From CAG-452 sp045531335 (GTDB lineage: Bacteria > Bacillota > Clostridia > TANB77 > CAG-508), in the NCBI GenBank assembly GCA_045531335.1, contig JAZSDU010000054.1, positions 1-55,582 of the forward strand: 55,582 nucleotides of DNA. The letters run 5' to 3'. Below are positions 23,928 to 32,873 of the stretch, piece by piece. The notes beneath the pieces are model-generated. The model did no database searches, was not told where the DNA came from, and was given only the letters and a program-made list of their open reading frames with translations. A program made the translations under genes and the position numbers. How positions within the stretch are numbered: position 1 is the first letter of the stretch; the number at the start of each line of letters is the position of its first letter.

Positions 23928-24392
23928 TTATACTAATGTTATAGATTGTGTATTGAAAATTAAATATACTATTCCTACTATAATAGAAGTTGAAATTCCA
24001 TAAACTAATACCGGACCAGCTACTGTAAACATTTTTGCTCCAACTCCCATAACATATCCTTCTGATTTGTATTCCATTGCTGGTGATACAATCGAATTGG
24101 CAAAACCTGTAATTGGGACAAGAGAGCCTGCACCCGCAAATTTACCAATTTTATTAAATAGATTAAGAGCTGTTAAGAATGCACTTAAAAATATTAATAT
24201 TATTGAAGTTATAGTGCTACTAATTTCATTATCTAAACCTCTATATTTGCAAATTTCCATTATAAATTGTCCAATTGTACAAATTAATCCACCAACCCAA
24301 AATGCGTTAAAACAATTTTTTATAATTGGGGAATTGGGCGATTTTTGATCAACATATTCCTGATACTCTTTTTGTGTATTAATAGGTTTCAT
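23928..24392 (-). CDS. spoVAC: Stage V sporulation protein AC
   Basis: SpoVAC forms a mechanosensitive membrane channel for dipicolinate release during germination. 154 residues with about five hydrophobic segments; family segments are NAFWVGGLICTIGQF (~29-43), GAGSLVPITGFANSIVSPA (~89-107) and GVGAKMFTVAGPVLVYG (~117-133). The site aaaggagc lies seven bases before the ATG. The frame is intact and there is no in-frame CGG, unlike spoVAD and spoVAE. Confidence 0.96.
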   Translation of the reverse strand: MKPINTQKEYQEYVDQKSPNSPIIKNCFNAFWVGGLICTIGQFIMEICKYRGLDNEISSTITSIILIFLSAFLTALNLFNKIGKFAGAGSLVPITGFANSIVSPAMEYKSEGYVMGVGAKMFTVAGPVLVYGISTSIIVGIVYLIFNTQSITLV

Positions 24393-24409
24393 ATAAAGCT
24401 CCTTTCCTT

Positions 24410-24622
24410 TTAATCTCTAGTTTCATCAATAGTAAAAGATAAATCAATTGTAGAATAATATTCTATTATTTTGTTGCCATCTATTTTGGCTTTTTGCTCT
24501 AATACTGTTATTGATGAAATGTAATCAATAGATTTTGATGCTTCTAAAATAGTTTTTGTAATTGCATCTTTCCAAGATACGTTAGATATTCCAGTTAACT
24601 TTAAATGTTTTTCGATTGCCAT
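24410..24622 (-). CDS. Dodecin family flavin-binding protein
   Basis: 70 residues. Dodecins assemble as hollow 12-mers that store and protect riboflavin or FMN. The family pattern is visible: a first strand KHLKLTGISNVSWKDAI, a helix ITKTILEASKSIDYI, then strands with VLEQKAKIDGNKIIEY. The site aggagg lies eight bases before the ATG. It starts 17 bases before spoVAC's leader and is probably co-transcribed with spoVA; any tie to sporulation is inferred from position only. Confidence 0.88.
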   Translation of the reverse strand: MAIEKHLKLTGISNVSWKDAITKTILEASKSIDYISSITVLEQKAKIDGNKIIEYYSTIDLSFTIDETRD

Positions 24623-24744
24623 AAAAAACCTCCTAAAAAGTACTGTTAATATATTTTCCATAACTTCTAAAAATATGCAAAAAAAATGAAAATATAAATA
24701 TATTACAGTTGTATTACAATTAAATTACAATTACATCAAAAATA

Positions 24745-24772
24745 TTGACTTTTAGCTAAATTACTATAAAAT
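24745..24772 (+). promoter_or_regulatory. Type IV pilus operon promoter
   Basis: TTGACT (24745-24750), 16-base spacer and TAAAAT (24767-24772). It is the only promoter-like site seen between the divergent dodecin and pilM genes. Direct repeats of attacaatta lie just upstream. Confidence 0.6.
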
Positions 24773-24893
24773 AATTATGAAGAAAAATCAGACAAAAATG
24801 AAAATATTGTTAAAAAACAAAAAAAGTTCAAGTATTAAACATATAAAAATATATAAAATATAAATTAAGATGATAAAAACTAAGGAGAAAAAA

Positions 24894-26552
24894 ATGTCAA
24901 GTTGCTTAGGGTTATATATAGAAAACAATATAATTAAATATGCAAAAGTTTCTAAAGACCATGACAATATAAAAGTAGATTCATTTGGTATTAAATTTTA
25001 TGATGATATTGATAATGCAGTTAAGCAAATTATAAATGAAACATATAGTTATAAAACTCCAATAAGTGTTAATTTATCGGACGAGAAGTATACTTATGTA
25101 AGTTTATTTAGTTTGCTTAATAAAAACGATTTAGAGAAAGCAGTAAGTACTGAGTTTGATTATTTTTGTAGTGAAAAAGGAAAAAATCGAAATGCATTAG
25201 AATATAGACGTTTATTAATACCTAATTTAGAAGATAAAGATAAAGTTACAAGTTTATATGTTTATGCAGACAAGTCTAGTATTGCTGGCAAATTACAGAT
25301 TTTAGATGGATATAAAGTAGGAAACATTATTCCTCTACCAATGTCTATATCTAATTTAAATAAATTCACCGATAGAGATAATAGTGTGATTGTAAATATC
25401 GAAAAAAATACATCAATTACATTTATAGTGAATGGACAAGTTCATAGAGTAGAAACAATAGATAGCGGAATGAAAGATGTTTTAGAAAATATAATACAAA
25501 AAGAAAATTCATATGCTAAGGCATATGAAATATGTAAAAATACTACAATTTACACTTCTCAAGGTAGAAATCTTCAAATTGAAGAAAATGAATATATGGA
25601 AGATATAATGCCAGTTCTGTATGGAATAGTAGAAAGAACAAAAGAGATTATTGCATCTAGTGGAATAGAAGTAAGAAATATATATATTTCAGGACTTGCT
25701 GCTGCTATAAACAATATAGATTTATATTTCCAAGAGAATTTCCTAGATAAAAAATGTGAAATATTATCACCATTTTTTATACAAAAAGCAAATATAAAAT
25801 TAAATATAAGAGATTATATAGAGGTAAATTCAGCAATTTCTTTAGCTTTGCAAGGCGTAGGAGTTGGAAATAAAGAAATTAACTTTAAAAACAAAGGTAC
25901 ATTTGATCAATTATCACAATTATTAACTATAGATCTAGGAAAGTCACCTAAACCTAGCAATAAAAAAACTAAAGAAAATAAATCTATCAACTTTGCAGAT
26001 AAGTTTAAAAATGTATTTAAATTTGATTTTAAAGGATCTTTAGATAATATAGAAAAAAATATGATTAGATTTGGTGTGGGAATATTATTTTTAGTAGTAG
26101 TATATACAATATTTACAAATATTATTATTAACCAAATTAGAAATAAAGATAATGAAATTCTAGATTATATAAAAGATGGAAAGACAAAAATCGCTAATAT
26201 TACAAACAATAAAATGCTAATAAATGAAAGAAAAGAGCAATATGAATCATTAGTAACTAAAATTAATGATGAAAATGATAAACTTACAGAGAGCTATGCT
26301 AGAAAAAATGCACTTCCAAATTTCTTAACACAAATAATGTTTAATATTCCTAAGGAAGTTCAATTAATATCAATACAAAATCCTACTGAAAAAAGCATAA
26401 GCATACAAGCACAATCAAGAGAGTATGAACAACTTGGTTACTTTATAGCAAAAATAAAAAATGAAGGTATTTTAAATGGTGTAACTGCAACATCGGGTGA
26501 AAAACAAGGTGAGTTTGTAGTAATAACAATTGAAGGAAATTTACCTTATTAA
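24894..26552 (+). CDS. PilM-PilN fusion, type IV pilus inner-membrane platform
   Basis: 552 residues. The N-terminal ~330 residues are an actin-like PilM domain (start CLGLYIENNIIKYAKV, later IYISGLAAAINNIDLYF). A linker, one membrane helix (~392-412, FGVGILFLVVVYTIFTNIII), a coiled coil and a PilN-type periplasmic domain (LPNFLTQIMFNIPKEVQLIS) follow. PilM and PilN are usually separate and bind each other tightly, so a fusion makes sense. The ATG at 24894 lies six bases after aaggag; the upstream ATG (24870) lacks a site. First gene of a nine-gene pilus cluster. Confidence 0.85.
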   Translation: MSSCLGLYIENNIIKYAKVSKDHDNIKVDSFGIKFYDDIDNAVKQIINETYSYKTPISVNLSDEKYTYVSLFSLLNKNDLEKAVSTEFDYFCSEKGKNRNALEYRRLLIPNLEDKDKVTSLYVYADKSSIAGKLQILDGYKVGNIIPLPMSISNLNKFTDRDNSVIVNIEKNTSITFIVNGQVHRVETIDSGMKDVLENIIQKENSYAKAYEICKNTTIYTSQGRNLQIEENEYMEDIMPVLYGIVERTKEIIASSGIEVRNIYISGLAAAINNIDLYFQENFLDKKCEILSPFFIQKANIKLNIRDYIEVNSAISLALQGVGVGNKEINFKNKGTFDQLSQLLTIDLGKSPKPSNKKTKENKSINFADKFKNVFKFDFKGSLDNIEKNMIRFGVGILFLVVVYTIFTNIIINQIRNKDNEILDYIKDGKTKIANITNNKMLINERKEQYESLVTKINDENDKLTESYARKNALPNFLTQIMFNIPKEVQLISIQNPTEKSISIQAQSREYEQLGYFIAKIKNEGILNGVTATSGEKQGEFVVITIEGNLPY

Positions 26553-26589
26553 GATGAAATAAAAATCTTGATGAAAAGGAGATTAACTC

Positions 26590-27303
26590 GTGAAGAAAAT
26601 ATTAATATCTATTTTAGTTGTATTATTGCTAATTTTAACATATGTAATACTTGCTAAAGGGATAAACATTGGTTTTATAAAAATAGACAGTATAAGTACG
26701 ATAAAAAGCGAAAGTACAAAACTAGACCAAGATTTAAATAAAGCTAATGAACTTTCTAATAAAACTTATCCTGCAGAGGTTCAAGGATTAGAAGAAGCAA
26801 TAAGAGAATTGAAAATAAGCAAACAAGAATATGAAAATAAAAAATTATATAGTGCTGAAAATGAAGCATTAGGTACAGTTGAAATAAAGACATATACAAT
26901 TCATTATTTATGGACAATTTTGGGAAATTACAGAGAAGATAGAGATGTAAAATCTTTAACTTTAGATTTAAAGTCTACAGAGAATGAAGATGTTTATGAT
27001 TTGGAATTTACATTGGTAGGCAACTATATCAGTATTACAGATTTCTTATATGATATAGAAGATGATGAAGAATTAAATTTTGAAATTAAAAATTTTAAAA
27101 TTTCATCAGAAATTATAACACAAGGAAACACAGCTACTGAAGATGATGATGAAGAAACAGAAGAAAATAGAAATAGTATCTTATCTAACAATATAAATAC
27201 TAACAAACAAAATGAAACAACTAATGTACCTACACAAAAAACAGATGGAACTGTACTTCAAGCTACATTTACTGTAGAAAATGTAGGAATTACATTAGAA
27301 TAA
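26590..27303 (+). CDS. PilO-like type IV pilus assembly protein
   Basis: 237 residues starting at GTG, eight bases after aaggag. An N-terminal membrane helix (~3-22) is followed by a coiled coil (~35-85) and a small domain containing LEFTLVGNYISITDFLYDIE, the usual PilO fold pattern. An acidic, Asn/Thr-rich insert (~178-215, EDDDEETEEN) interrupts it. Its place directly after PilM/N supports the PilO role of linking pilus platform and envelope. Assigned by position and architecture rather than a strong motif. Confidence 0.75.
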   Translation: MKKILISILVVLLLILTYVILAKGINIGFIKIDSISTIKSESTKLDQDLNKANELSNKTYPAEVQGLEEAIRELKISKQEYENKKLYSAENEALGTVEIKTYTIHYLWTILGNYREDRDVKSLTLDLKSTENEDVYDLEFTLVGNYISITDFLYDIEDDEELNFEIKNFKISSEIITQGNTATEDDDEETEENRNSILSNNINTNKQNETTNVPTQKTDGTVLQATFTVENVGITLE

Positions 27304-27319
27304 TTTATTGGAGGATTCT

Positions 27320-27751
27320 ATGATTAAAACTATAATTAAAGAAGGTGGAATTGTTTTATTACTTTTAGTAGCAGTAGCCTTAATATTGGGAATTATATTT
27401 TATGAATATATTCCAAATAATAAAACAGTACCTATAAAAATAGAGGAATATGCTCTTTCTGAAGATATACAAAATGAATTAAAAGAAAGCGTTTCAGAAG
27501 GACAAAATATAGTTAAAACATTCTATATAGATAGCACAGATTTAGATTTATATGAATCTACAAATGATTATGATAAAGGAAAAGCAAATCCATTTGCAGA
27601 TTACAGTACTGAAGAAAATAATATAACTACAAATACAACAAATAATACTGGAAATGCAAATGTACAAACAAATAATACAACTCAAAACAATTCTGAAGAA
27701 GATACAAATAAAAATGAGGTGTATATAAGTACACCTGGTAAAAACTATTGA
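27320..27751 (+). CDS. Small membrane-anchored pilus accessory protein, possibly PilP-like
   Basis: 143 residues. One N-terminal membrane helix (~10-30, IVLLLLVAVALILGIIFYEY), a short folded part with GKANPFADYS, and a disordered Asn/Thr-rich tail. The NPF turn recalls the DPF motif of PilP, but this is weak evidence. The ATG at 27320 follows ggagg by five bases and starts 16 bases after pilO ends, so it is in the same operon. Confidence 0.55.
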   Translation: MIKTIIKEGGIVLLLLVAVALILGIIFYEYIPNNKTVPIKIEEYALSEDIQNELKESVSEGQNIVKTFYIDSTDLDLYESTNDYDKGKANPFADYSTEENNITTNTTNNTGNANVQTNNTTQNNSEEDTNKNEVYISTPGKNY

Positions 27752-27802
27752 TATTATTTATTTTAAATAATATATATAAATTATTAAAGAGGAGGGGAAC
27801 AA

Positions 27803-28033
27803 ATGATGAAAGGACAAAAAGGTATAACACTAGTAGCATTAGTTATTACTATAATAGTAATGTTAATATTAGTAGGAGTTTCTGTAACAGTAGCTATACA
27901 AGGTGGTTTATTCGACGCAGCTGAAACAGCTGTAGGAGAAACAAACAATGCTTTAGCTAATGAACAAGATTTAGATTCAGGTAAAGTTACAGTTAATAAC
28001 GTAGAAAAAAACGTTATAGATTATTTAGACTAA
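27803..28033 (+). CDS. Type IV pilin-like protein (major pilin candidate)
   Basis: 76 residues. The short leader MMKGQKG precedes ITLVALVITIIVMLILVGVS, a class III-like prepilin signal cleaved after Gly, with the hydrophobic helix used for pilus packing. The usual Glu at position +5 is replaced by Ala, as is common in clostridial gut pilins. A very strong ribosome site (gaggagggg) suggests high expression. The following hairpin may stabilise its mRNA. Confidence 0.85.
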   Translation: MMKGQKGITLVALVITIIVMLILVGVSVTVAIQGGLFDAAETAVGETNNALANEQDLDSGKVTVNNVEKNVIDYLD

Positions 28034-28059
28034 TAATCAATTAAAAAATTCACATAATG

Positions 28060-28088
28060 GGCATATGCATCTTATGAATGTATATGCC
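28060..28088 (+). other. Hairpin after the pilin gene
   Basis: ggcatatgcat and atgtatatgcc pair with no T-run. It could stabilise or process the pilin mRNA; it is not a proper terminator. Confidence 0.45.
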
Positions 28089-28125
28089 TAAAATACTATT
28101 AAGACAATAATAAGGAAGTATTGAT

Positions 28126-28831
28126 TTGGAAGCAATAATTTATTTTTTGATTTTTATGATAGGAACATTATTTGGAAGTTTTTTTACATTAGCTGTATAT
28201 AGAATTCCCATAAAACAAAGTATAATGTACCGGAAGGTCATATTGTCCAAAATGTAATCATAAGCTTAATTTTTTAGATTTAATTCCTGTACTTAGCTAT
28301 ATTTTTCTTGGCGGGAAGTGTAGATATTGTAAAGAAAGAATTAGACCAAGATACATAGCTCTAGAATTACTTACAGGTTTAGCATTTTTGTTATTTGCAC
28401 TATCAATTAAAATCGACATATTTAATTTAGAAATTAATAAATTAGTGTATCTAGTATTTGGTATGCTTTATTTGAGTACTCTATTTATTATAGGAGGAAT
28501 TGAAAAGGAACAACATATTGTTTCAGATTCAGTTTTATTATTTGGATTAATAACTCAAACAATATATATAATATATTTATATGTATTAAATGTTAGTATA
28601 TATAAATATGTAATATATTTATTTGTAATAATATTACCTATTTTAATAGATAAATTAATTCTAAGAAAAAAAGGAAATCAAAATTATACAATAAAAATTC
28701 TAATATTATGCCTATATTTTGCAATGTTTACAATGAAAAAAACAATAATAATTACAATATTAGCAACACTATTAATTGTTGCTACAAAGTACTTAATTAT
28801 ATCATGTAAAAAAATAAAAATAGTATTCTAG
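28126..28831 (+). CDS. pilD: Prepilin peptidase (leader peptidase), +1 frameshift required
   Basis: Membrane aspartyl protease that cleaves prepilin leaders and may methylate the new N-terminus. The start is TTG 28126, seven bases after aaggaag. The first 35 codons (with GTLFGSFFTLAVYRIP) and the rest lie in different frames, joined at CGG 28231-28233. Skipping the C gives 234 residues (706 bases = 3n+1), with the zinc-type Cys pairs CPKCNHK and CRYCKERIRPRYIALELLTG. Oddly, the catalytic GxGD motif is not evident and the first aspartate region reads GIEKEQHIVSD, so activity is uncertain. Confidence 0.85.
28231..28233 (+). other. pilD: +1 frameshift site 6 (CGG-A) in pilD
   Basis: Zero-frame reading is ATG TAC CGG AAG. 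Skipping the C gives M-Y-G-R-S-Y-C-P-K-C, the conserved Gly-Arg-Ser before the first Cys pair. Codon 36. Confidence 0.9.
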
Positions 28832-28939
28832 ATAAAAGTAAAAACAAAAAAATGCCAATAGGGTTTTACTTATGTGTTTCTAATATAGTGGCATTGATAT
28901 TACAGAATTATATAATTTATTAAGACAAGGAGACAAAAA

Positions 28940-29878
28940 ATGAAAGACAAAATTACAAGTCAGAAAGGATTTGCTGCTTCAGATGCATTAATTGCAGTTT
29001 TAATTATTGCATTATTTGCAGGTCTTATTGCAACAATCTCATATAATATTTATTTATCAAATAGTTCTATAAAAAGAATGAGTAAAGCTACAAGCTATAT
29101 CGTTGATATGTTTGAATATATAGATAAGACATATTATGATGACGTAACAGTAGATAATTTAACTAACTATTTTAATAAAAAATATTATTATGAAGAAGAT
29201 AGTTCTATACCTAGAGAAGATGCAGAAGTAAAAATTAAAGAACAACAAGAAGAAGTAATAAATACTCCATTTCAGGCTGAACTTAGTGTGGTAAAATATA
29301 ATGAACAAGAAGGAAATGAAGACAAAATTGATTTAGTACAGGAAATAACAATGAAAGTAAGCTATAAGCTTGGTAATAAAAATCAAGAAATTGAAATGAA
29401 AAAAATAAAACAAAGAGAAAATCTAGAGACTCCAAATAAACCAGATTTAAGTTTGGTTGAATTACAAGAAGGAGAAAAAGTATATCCAATAAAAAATGCA
29501 AATGAAGGCTGGGTAGTGTGTGACTCAAAAGATAATAGCTGGTACAATTATGAAAGCGGGAATTGGGCTATATTATTAAAAACAGATAAAGATTTAACTG
29601 TCGGAGAACAAGTAGATATAGATAATATATCAGCAGAAGAAGCAACATATGCTTGGATACCTAGATACGCATATAATGGAACAGAGTTATTATTTTTGTT
29701 TAGTAATAGTAATAAAAAAGTTGTAGAGAGTATAAAAGGATATAATACTCTAGAACAAATAAATGAAAATCAATATACAATTCCAGATGATTTCGACTTA
29801 TTAGAAGGAATATGGACAAATGATATTACAACAGAAGTATATGAAAATTTAAATAATGTATATCCACTTAATTCTTAA
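28940..29878 (+). CDS. Minor pilin-like protein
   Basis: 312 residues. The leader MKDKITSQKG is followed by FAASDALIAVLIIALFAGLI, a prepilin-type helix with Asp rather than Glu at +5. The globular part has a coiled, acidic first half and a second half with NANEGWVVCDSKDNSWYNYE and ATYAWIPRYAYNG, patterns seen in clostridial surface proteins. It probably initiates or tips the pilus. The site caaggaga precedes the ATG. Confidence 0.75.
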   Translation: MKDKITSQKGFAASDALIAVLIIALFAGLIATISYNIYLSNSSIKRMSKATSYIVDMFEYIDKTYYDDVTVDNLTNYFNKKYYYEEDSSIPREDAEVKIKEQQEEVINTPFQAELSVVKYNEQEGNEDKIDLVQEITMKVSYKLGNKNQEIEMKKIKQRENLETPNKPDLSLVELQEGEKVYPIKNANEGWVVCDSKDNSWYNYESGNWAILLKTDKDLTVGEQVDIDNISAEEATYAWIPRYAYNGTELLFLFSNSNKKVVESIKGYNTLEQINENQYTIPDDFDLLEGIWTNDITTEVYENLNNVYPLNS

Positions 29879-30075
29879 TTTACTGGTAATTTTATGTAAA
29901 AACAAGAAATATATATAAATTAATTAAAAAATGTATTATAATATAACTTGATAGTGAAAAATGAATAATGAAGATAAGACTAGCTGTTAGCGAAAGCAGA
30001 GCTTGAGCGTTACAGATATCTTATGCACGATAGTGCTATACAAAATTCTTAAATTTTTAAGGAGGAAGAAACTTT

Positions 30076-31704
30076 ATGGATAACAAAAGAAAAGGCCCAA
30101 TAGGGATAGAATTAGTTAGAAGAGGACTTATTAATGAATCAGATATTAATAAAGCTTTAGAATATCAAAAAGAAAATCCAAGCAAAAAAATAATAGAAAT
30201 TATAAATATATTACATCTATGTGATGAATATGCCTTAATTGAAGCATTAGGAGATATATTAGATGAAAAGTCAATAATTTTAACAGCATCAGGCATTAAT
30301 TTAAATGTTTCTGATTATATTTCAATGGATGTTGCAAAAAAGAATAAAGCTATTCCTTTTGATATAACAGGAAACAAAATAAAGGTATGCTTTGCAGATA
30401 CATTAGATAGAAAAGCAGTCGATACAGTTAGATTAATCCTTTTAAACAAAGGATTAATAATGGAAAGATATATTACATTTGAAAAAAATATTGATGATAT
30501 ATTAGAGTCTTTAGAAGGAACTGCAACAGAAAATATTAATTCAAATGCTGATACAACAGGGCTTGTTGACTCAATAATAAAAACAGCAATGAAAAAAAGA
30601 GCAAGTGATATACATATAGAACCATTAGAAAATGAAATTAGAGTTAGATATAGAATAGATGGAGAGTTAATAACTGCAGTTAAGATTCCTAAAGAAAAAC
30701 AAGCTCAAATAATAGGTAGATTAAAAGCTATTTCAAATATGTTTCAAGAGAAGCAAGAATCACAAGATGGTAGAATTATATTATATCCAGATTATAATAT
30801 TCGTGTTTCTTCACAAAAAAATATATATGGAGAAAAATTTGTATTAAGATTATTAAAGAAAAATCTTAATATAAGAGGTCTTGCAGAATTAGGATTTCCA
30901 CAAGATGAAAAATTAATGAAATCTAGCTTTAATAAAAGAAACAGTATAACAATAATTGCTGCACCAACAGGTGAAGGAAAAACAACAACATTATATAGTA
31001 TAATTGATTATCTAAATAGACCTGAAATAAATATTACAACAATTGAAGATCCAGTAGAAATTCGTATACCTGGTTTAAACCAAATTGAGATAAATGAAAA
31101 ATTAAGATTTTCAGACTCATTAAGAACAGTTTTAAGACAAGATCCAGACATAATTTTACTTGGAGAAATAAGAGATAAAGAGACTGCAGAAATTTCACTA
31201 CAAGCAGGACAAACAGGACATTACGTTTTATCAACAATACATACTATTGATGCAATAGAGGTTATAACAAGACTTAGAAAAATGGGTATTTCTAATTATG
31301 ATATATCAAGTACAGTAGGAACAATGGTATCACAAAGATTGGTAAGAAAGTTATGTAAAAAATGTGCTAAAGAAAGAGAATTTACAGCTGAAGAGAAAAA
31401 GTTAATCAATAAAATTGGCGAAAAATACAATGTAGAATTCAATTTAGAGGGAAAACATACATATGATGCAGTAGGATGCAAAGAATGCAACAATAGCGGA
31501 TATTTTGAAAGAATAGGTATCTTTGAAGTTTTATCTATAGAAGACAATATTAAAGAATTACTTGTAAATGGAGCATCTAGTATAGAAATTAAAGAAGAAG
31601 CCTTAAAAGGAAGCTATAAACCATTGTTAGTGGATGGAATTAATAAGGTAATAAACGGAATAACAAATTTAAGCGAAATTGATAGAAAATTAATAATATA
31701 TTAA
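30076..31704 (+). CDS. pilB: Type IV pilus assembly ATPase PilB
   Basis: 542 residues. GspE/PilB motor that powers pilus extension. The N-terminal MshEN-type domain (~1-145) may bind a nucleotide signal. The ATPase core has Walker A APTGEGKTTTLYS (~296), the Asp-box IEDPVE, Walker B DIILLGEIRDKETAE (~357-371) and the His box STIHT. A zinc-type Cys quartet (CKKCAKE and CKECNNSG) follows. The site aaggagg precedes the ATG. The 197 bases upstream are A/T-rich and hold an unassigned structured-looking stretch around 29980-30040. Confidence 0.95.
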   Translation: MDNKRKGPIGIELVRRGLINESDINKALEYQKENPSKKIIEIINILHLCDEYALIEALGDILDEKSIILTASGINLNVSDYISMDVAKKNKAIPFDITGNKIKVCFADTLDRKAVDTVRLILLNKGLIMERYITFEKNIDDILESLEGTATENINSNADTTGLVDSIIKTAMKKRASDIHIEPLENEIRVRYRIDGELITAVKIPKEKQAQIIGRLKAISNMFQEKQESQDGRIILYPDYNIRVSSQKNIYGEKFVLRLLKKNLNIRGLAELGFPQDEKLMKSSFNKRNSITIIAAPTGEGKTTTLYSIIDYLNRPEINITTIEDPVEIRIPGLNQIEINEKLRFSDSLRTVLRQDPDIILLGEIRDKETAEISLQAGQTGHYVLSTIHTIDAIEVITRLRKMGISNYDISSTVGTMVSQRLVRKLCKKCAKEREFTAEEKKLINKIGEKYNVEFNLEGKHTYDAVGCKECNNSGYFERIGIFEVLSIEDNIKELLVNGASSIEIKEEALKGSYKPLLVDGINKVINGITNLSEIDRKLIIY

Positions 31705-31749
31705 AAATCACAAATGAAAAGATATACAATGTATTAAGGAGGAAAACTA

Positions 31750-32847
31750 ATGTTAAATATGAATAAAGTACTAGATACTGCAATAGAGAAAGATGCATCA
31801 GATGTTCATTTAATATATGGATTGAAACCTATGATAAGAGTTTCAAGAGAGTTAAAGGAAGTAGAAGACCAAGATATAATTGGTGAAGAGGAATTATATG
31901 AAGCATATGATTACTTTGTAAGAGGAAATATTGATAAAGATGAAACATATAAAAATACTAAAAAAATAGATATGTCTTTCGAATATGAAGACGTAAGATT
32001 AAGAGTAAATATATCATCTTCTGATGATATGCCAATATTTACAATGAGAATTATAAAAAATAGCTTACCAAAATTCGAAGAGTTAGGTGTTCCAGATATA
32101 GTAAGACGTATGACATACCAACCACAAGGGCTAATATTAGTAACAGGAAAAACTAATTCAGGAAAAACAACAACATTAAATGCATTAATAAATGAAATAA
32201 ATGAAACTCAAAATAAAAAGATTTTAACATTAGAAAAACCAATAGAATACAAACACACTTGTAAGAAATCTGTAATAGTACAAAAAGAAGTAGGAGTAGG
32301 AGGAGATGTTCCTAATTTTAGAGATGGAGTAAAAAACTCATTAAGAGAAGATTGCGACATACTAGTAATTGGAGAGATTAGAGATAAGGAAACTATGGAA
32401 GCAGCAATAGACATGGCAGAATCTGGACATTTAGTAATAGGAACATTACACACTAAATCTTGTGCAGAAACAATTGATAGAATGATTAATTTTTATGAGG
32501 TAAGAGACCAAGCAAGTATTAAATATTTAATGTCATCTTTATTAAAACTTGTTGTATCGCAAAGACTTTTAAAAGGAACAGATGGAAAACTTGTATTACT
32601 TCCAGAAGTTATGATAGTAGATAATGTAGTTGCAGGTTGCATTAGAAAAGAAAAATTTAGTGTTGCAGAATTAGAAGATGCAATTCAAAGTAATATAGAC
32701 AAAGGGAATATTAGTCTTATTAATTCAATTGCTAAACTATTTGTTGATGAAAAAATAACATTAGAGCAAGCAAAATCACAAATAGAAGAAAAAAATATAG
32801 AAAGTTTGAATAGGACTATAATGCAAATGAAAATAAAAAGAGCATAA
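31750..32847 (+). CDS. pilT: Type IV pilus retraction ATPase PilT
   Basis: 365 residues. Motor for pilus disassembly and twitching. Motifs are DASDVHLIYG (~13), Walker A VTGKTNSGKTTTLNAL (~136), Walker B DILVIGEIRDKETMEAA (~203) and the His box IGTLHTKS. It lacks the PilB N-terminal domain and the Cys quartet, which separates it from the extension ATPase. The site aaggagg precedes the ATG, 45 bases after pilB. Confidence 0.95.
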   Translation: MLNMNKVLDTAIEKDASDVHLIYGLKPMIRVSRELKEVEDQDIIGEEELYEAYDYFVRGNIDKDETYKNTKKIDMSFEYEDVRLRVNISSSDDMPIFTMRIIKNSLPKFEELGVPDIVRRMTYQPQGLILVTGKTNSGKTTTLNALINEINETQNKKILTLEKPIEYKHTCKKSVIVQKEVGVGGDVPNFRDGVKNSLREDCDILVIGEIRDKETMEAAIDMAESGHLVIGTLHTKSCAETIDRMINFYEVRDQASIKYLMSSLLKLVVSQRLLKGTDGKLVLLPEVMIVDNVVAGCIRKEKFSVAELEDAIQSNIDKGNISLINSIAKLFVDEKITLEQAKSQIEEKNIESLNRTIMQMKIKRA

Positions 32848-32873
32848 TTTAAGAGAATGGAGGGTAGACACTC

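Noticed and set aside
29980..30050. Possible c-di-GMP riboswitch before pilB
   Set aside because: Pilus genes are common targets, but I could not match the class I or class II conserved bases. The region is left unassigned.
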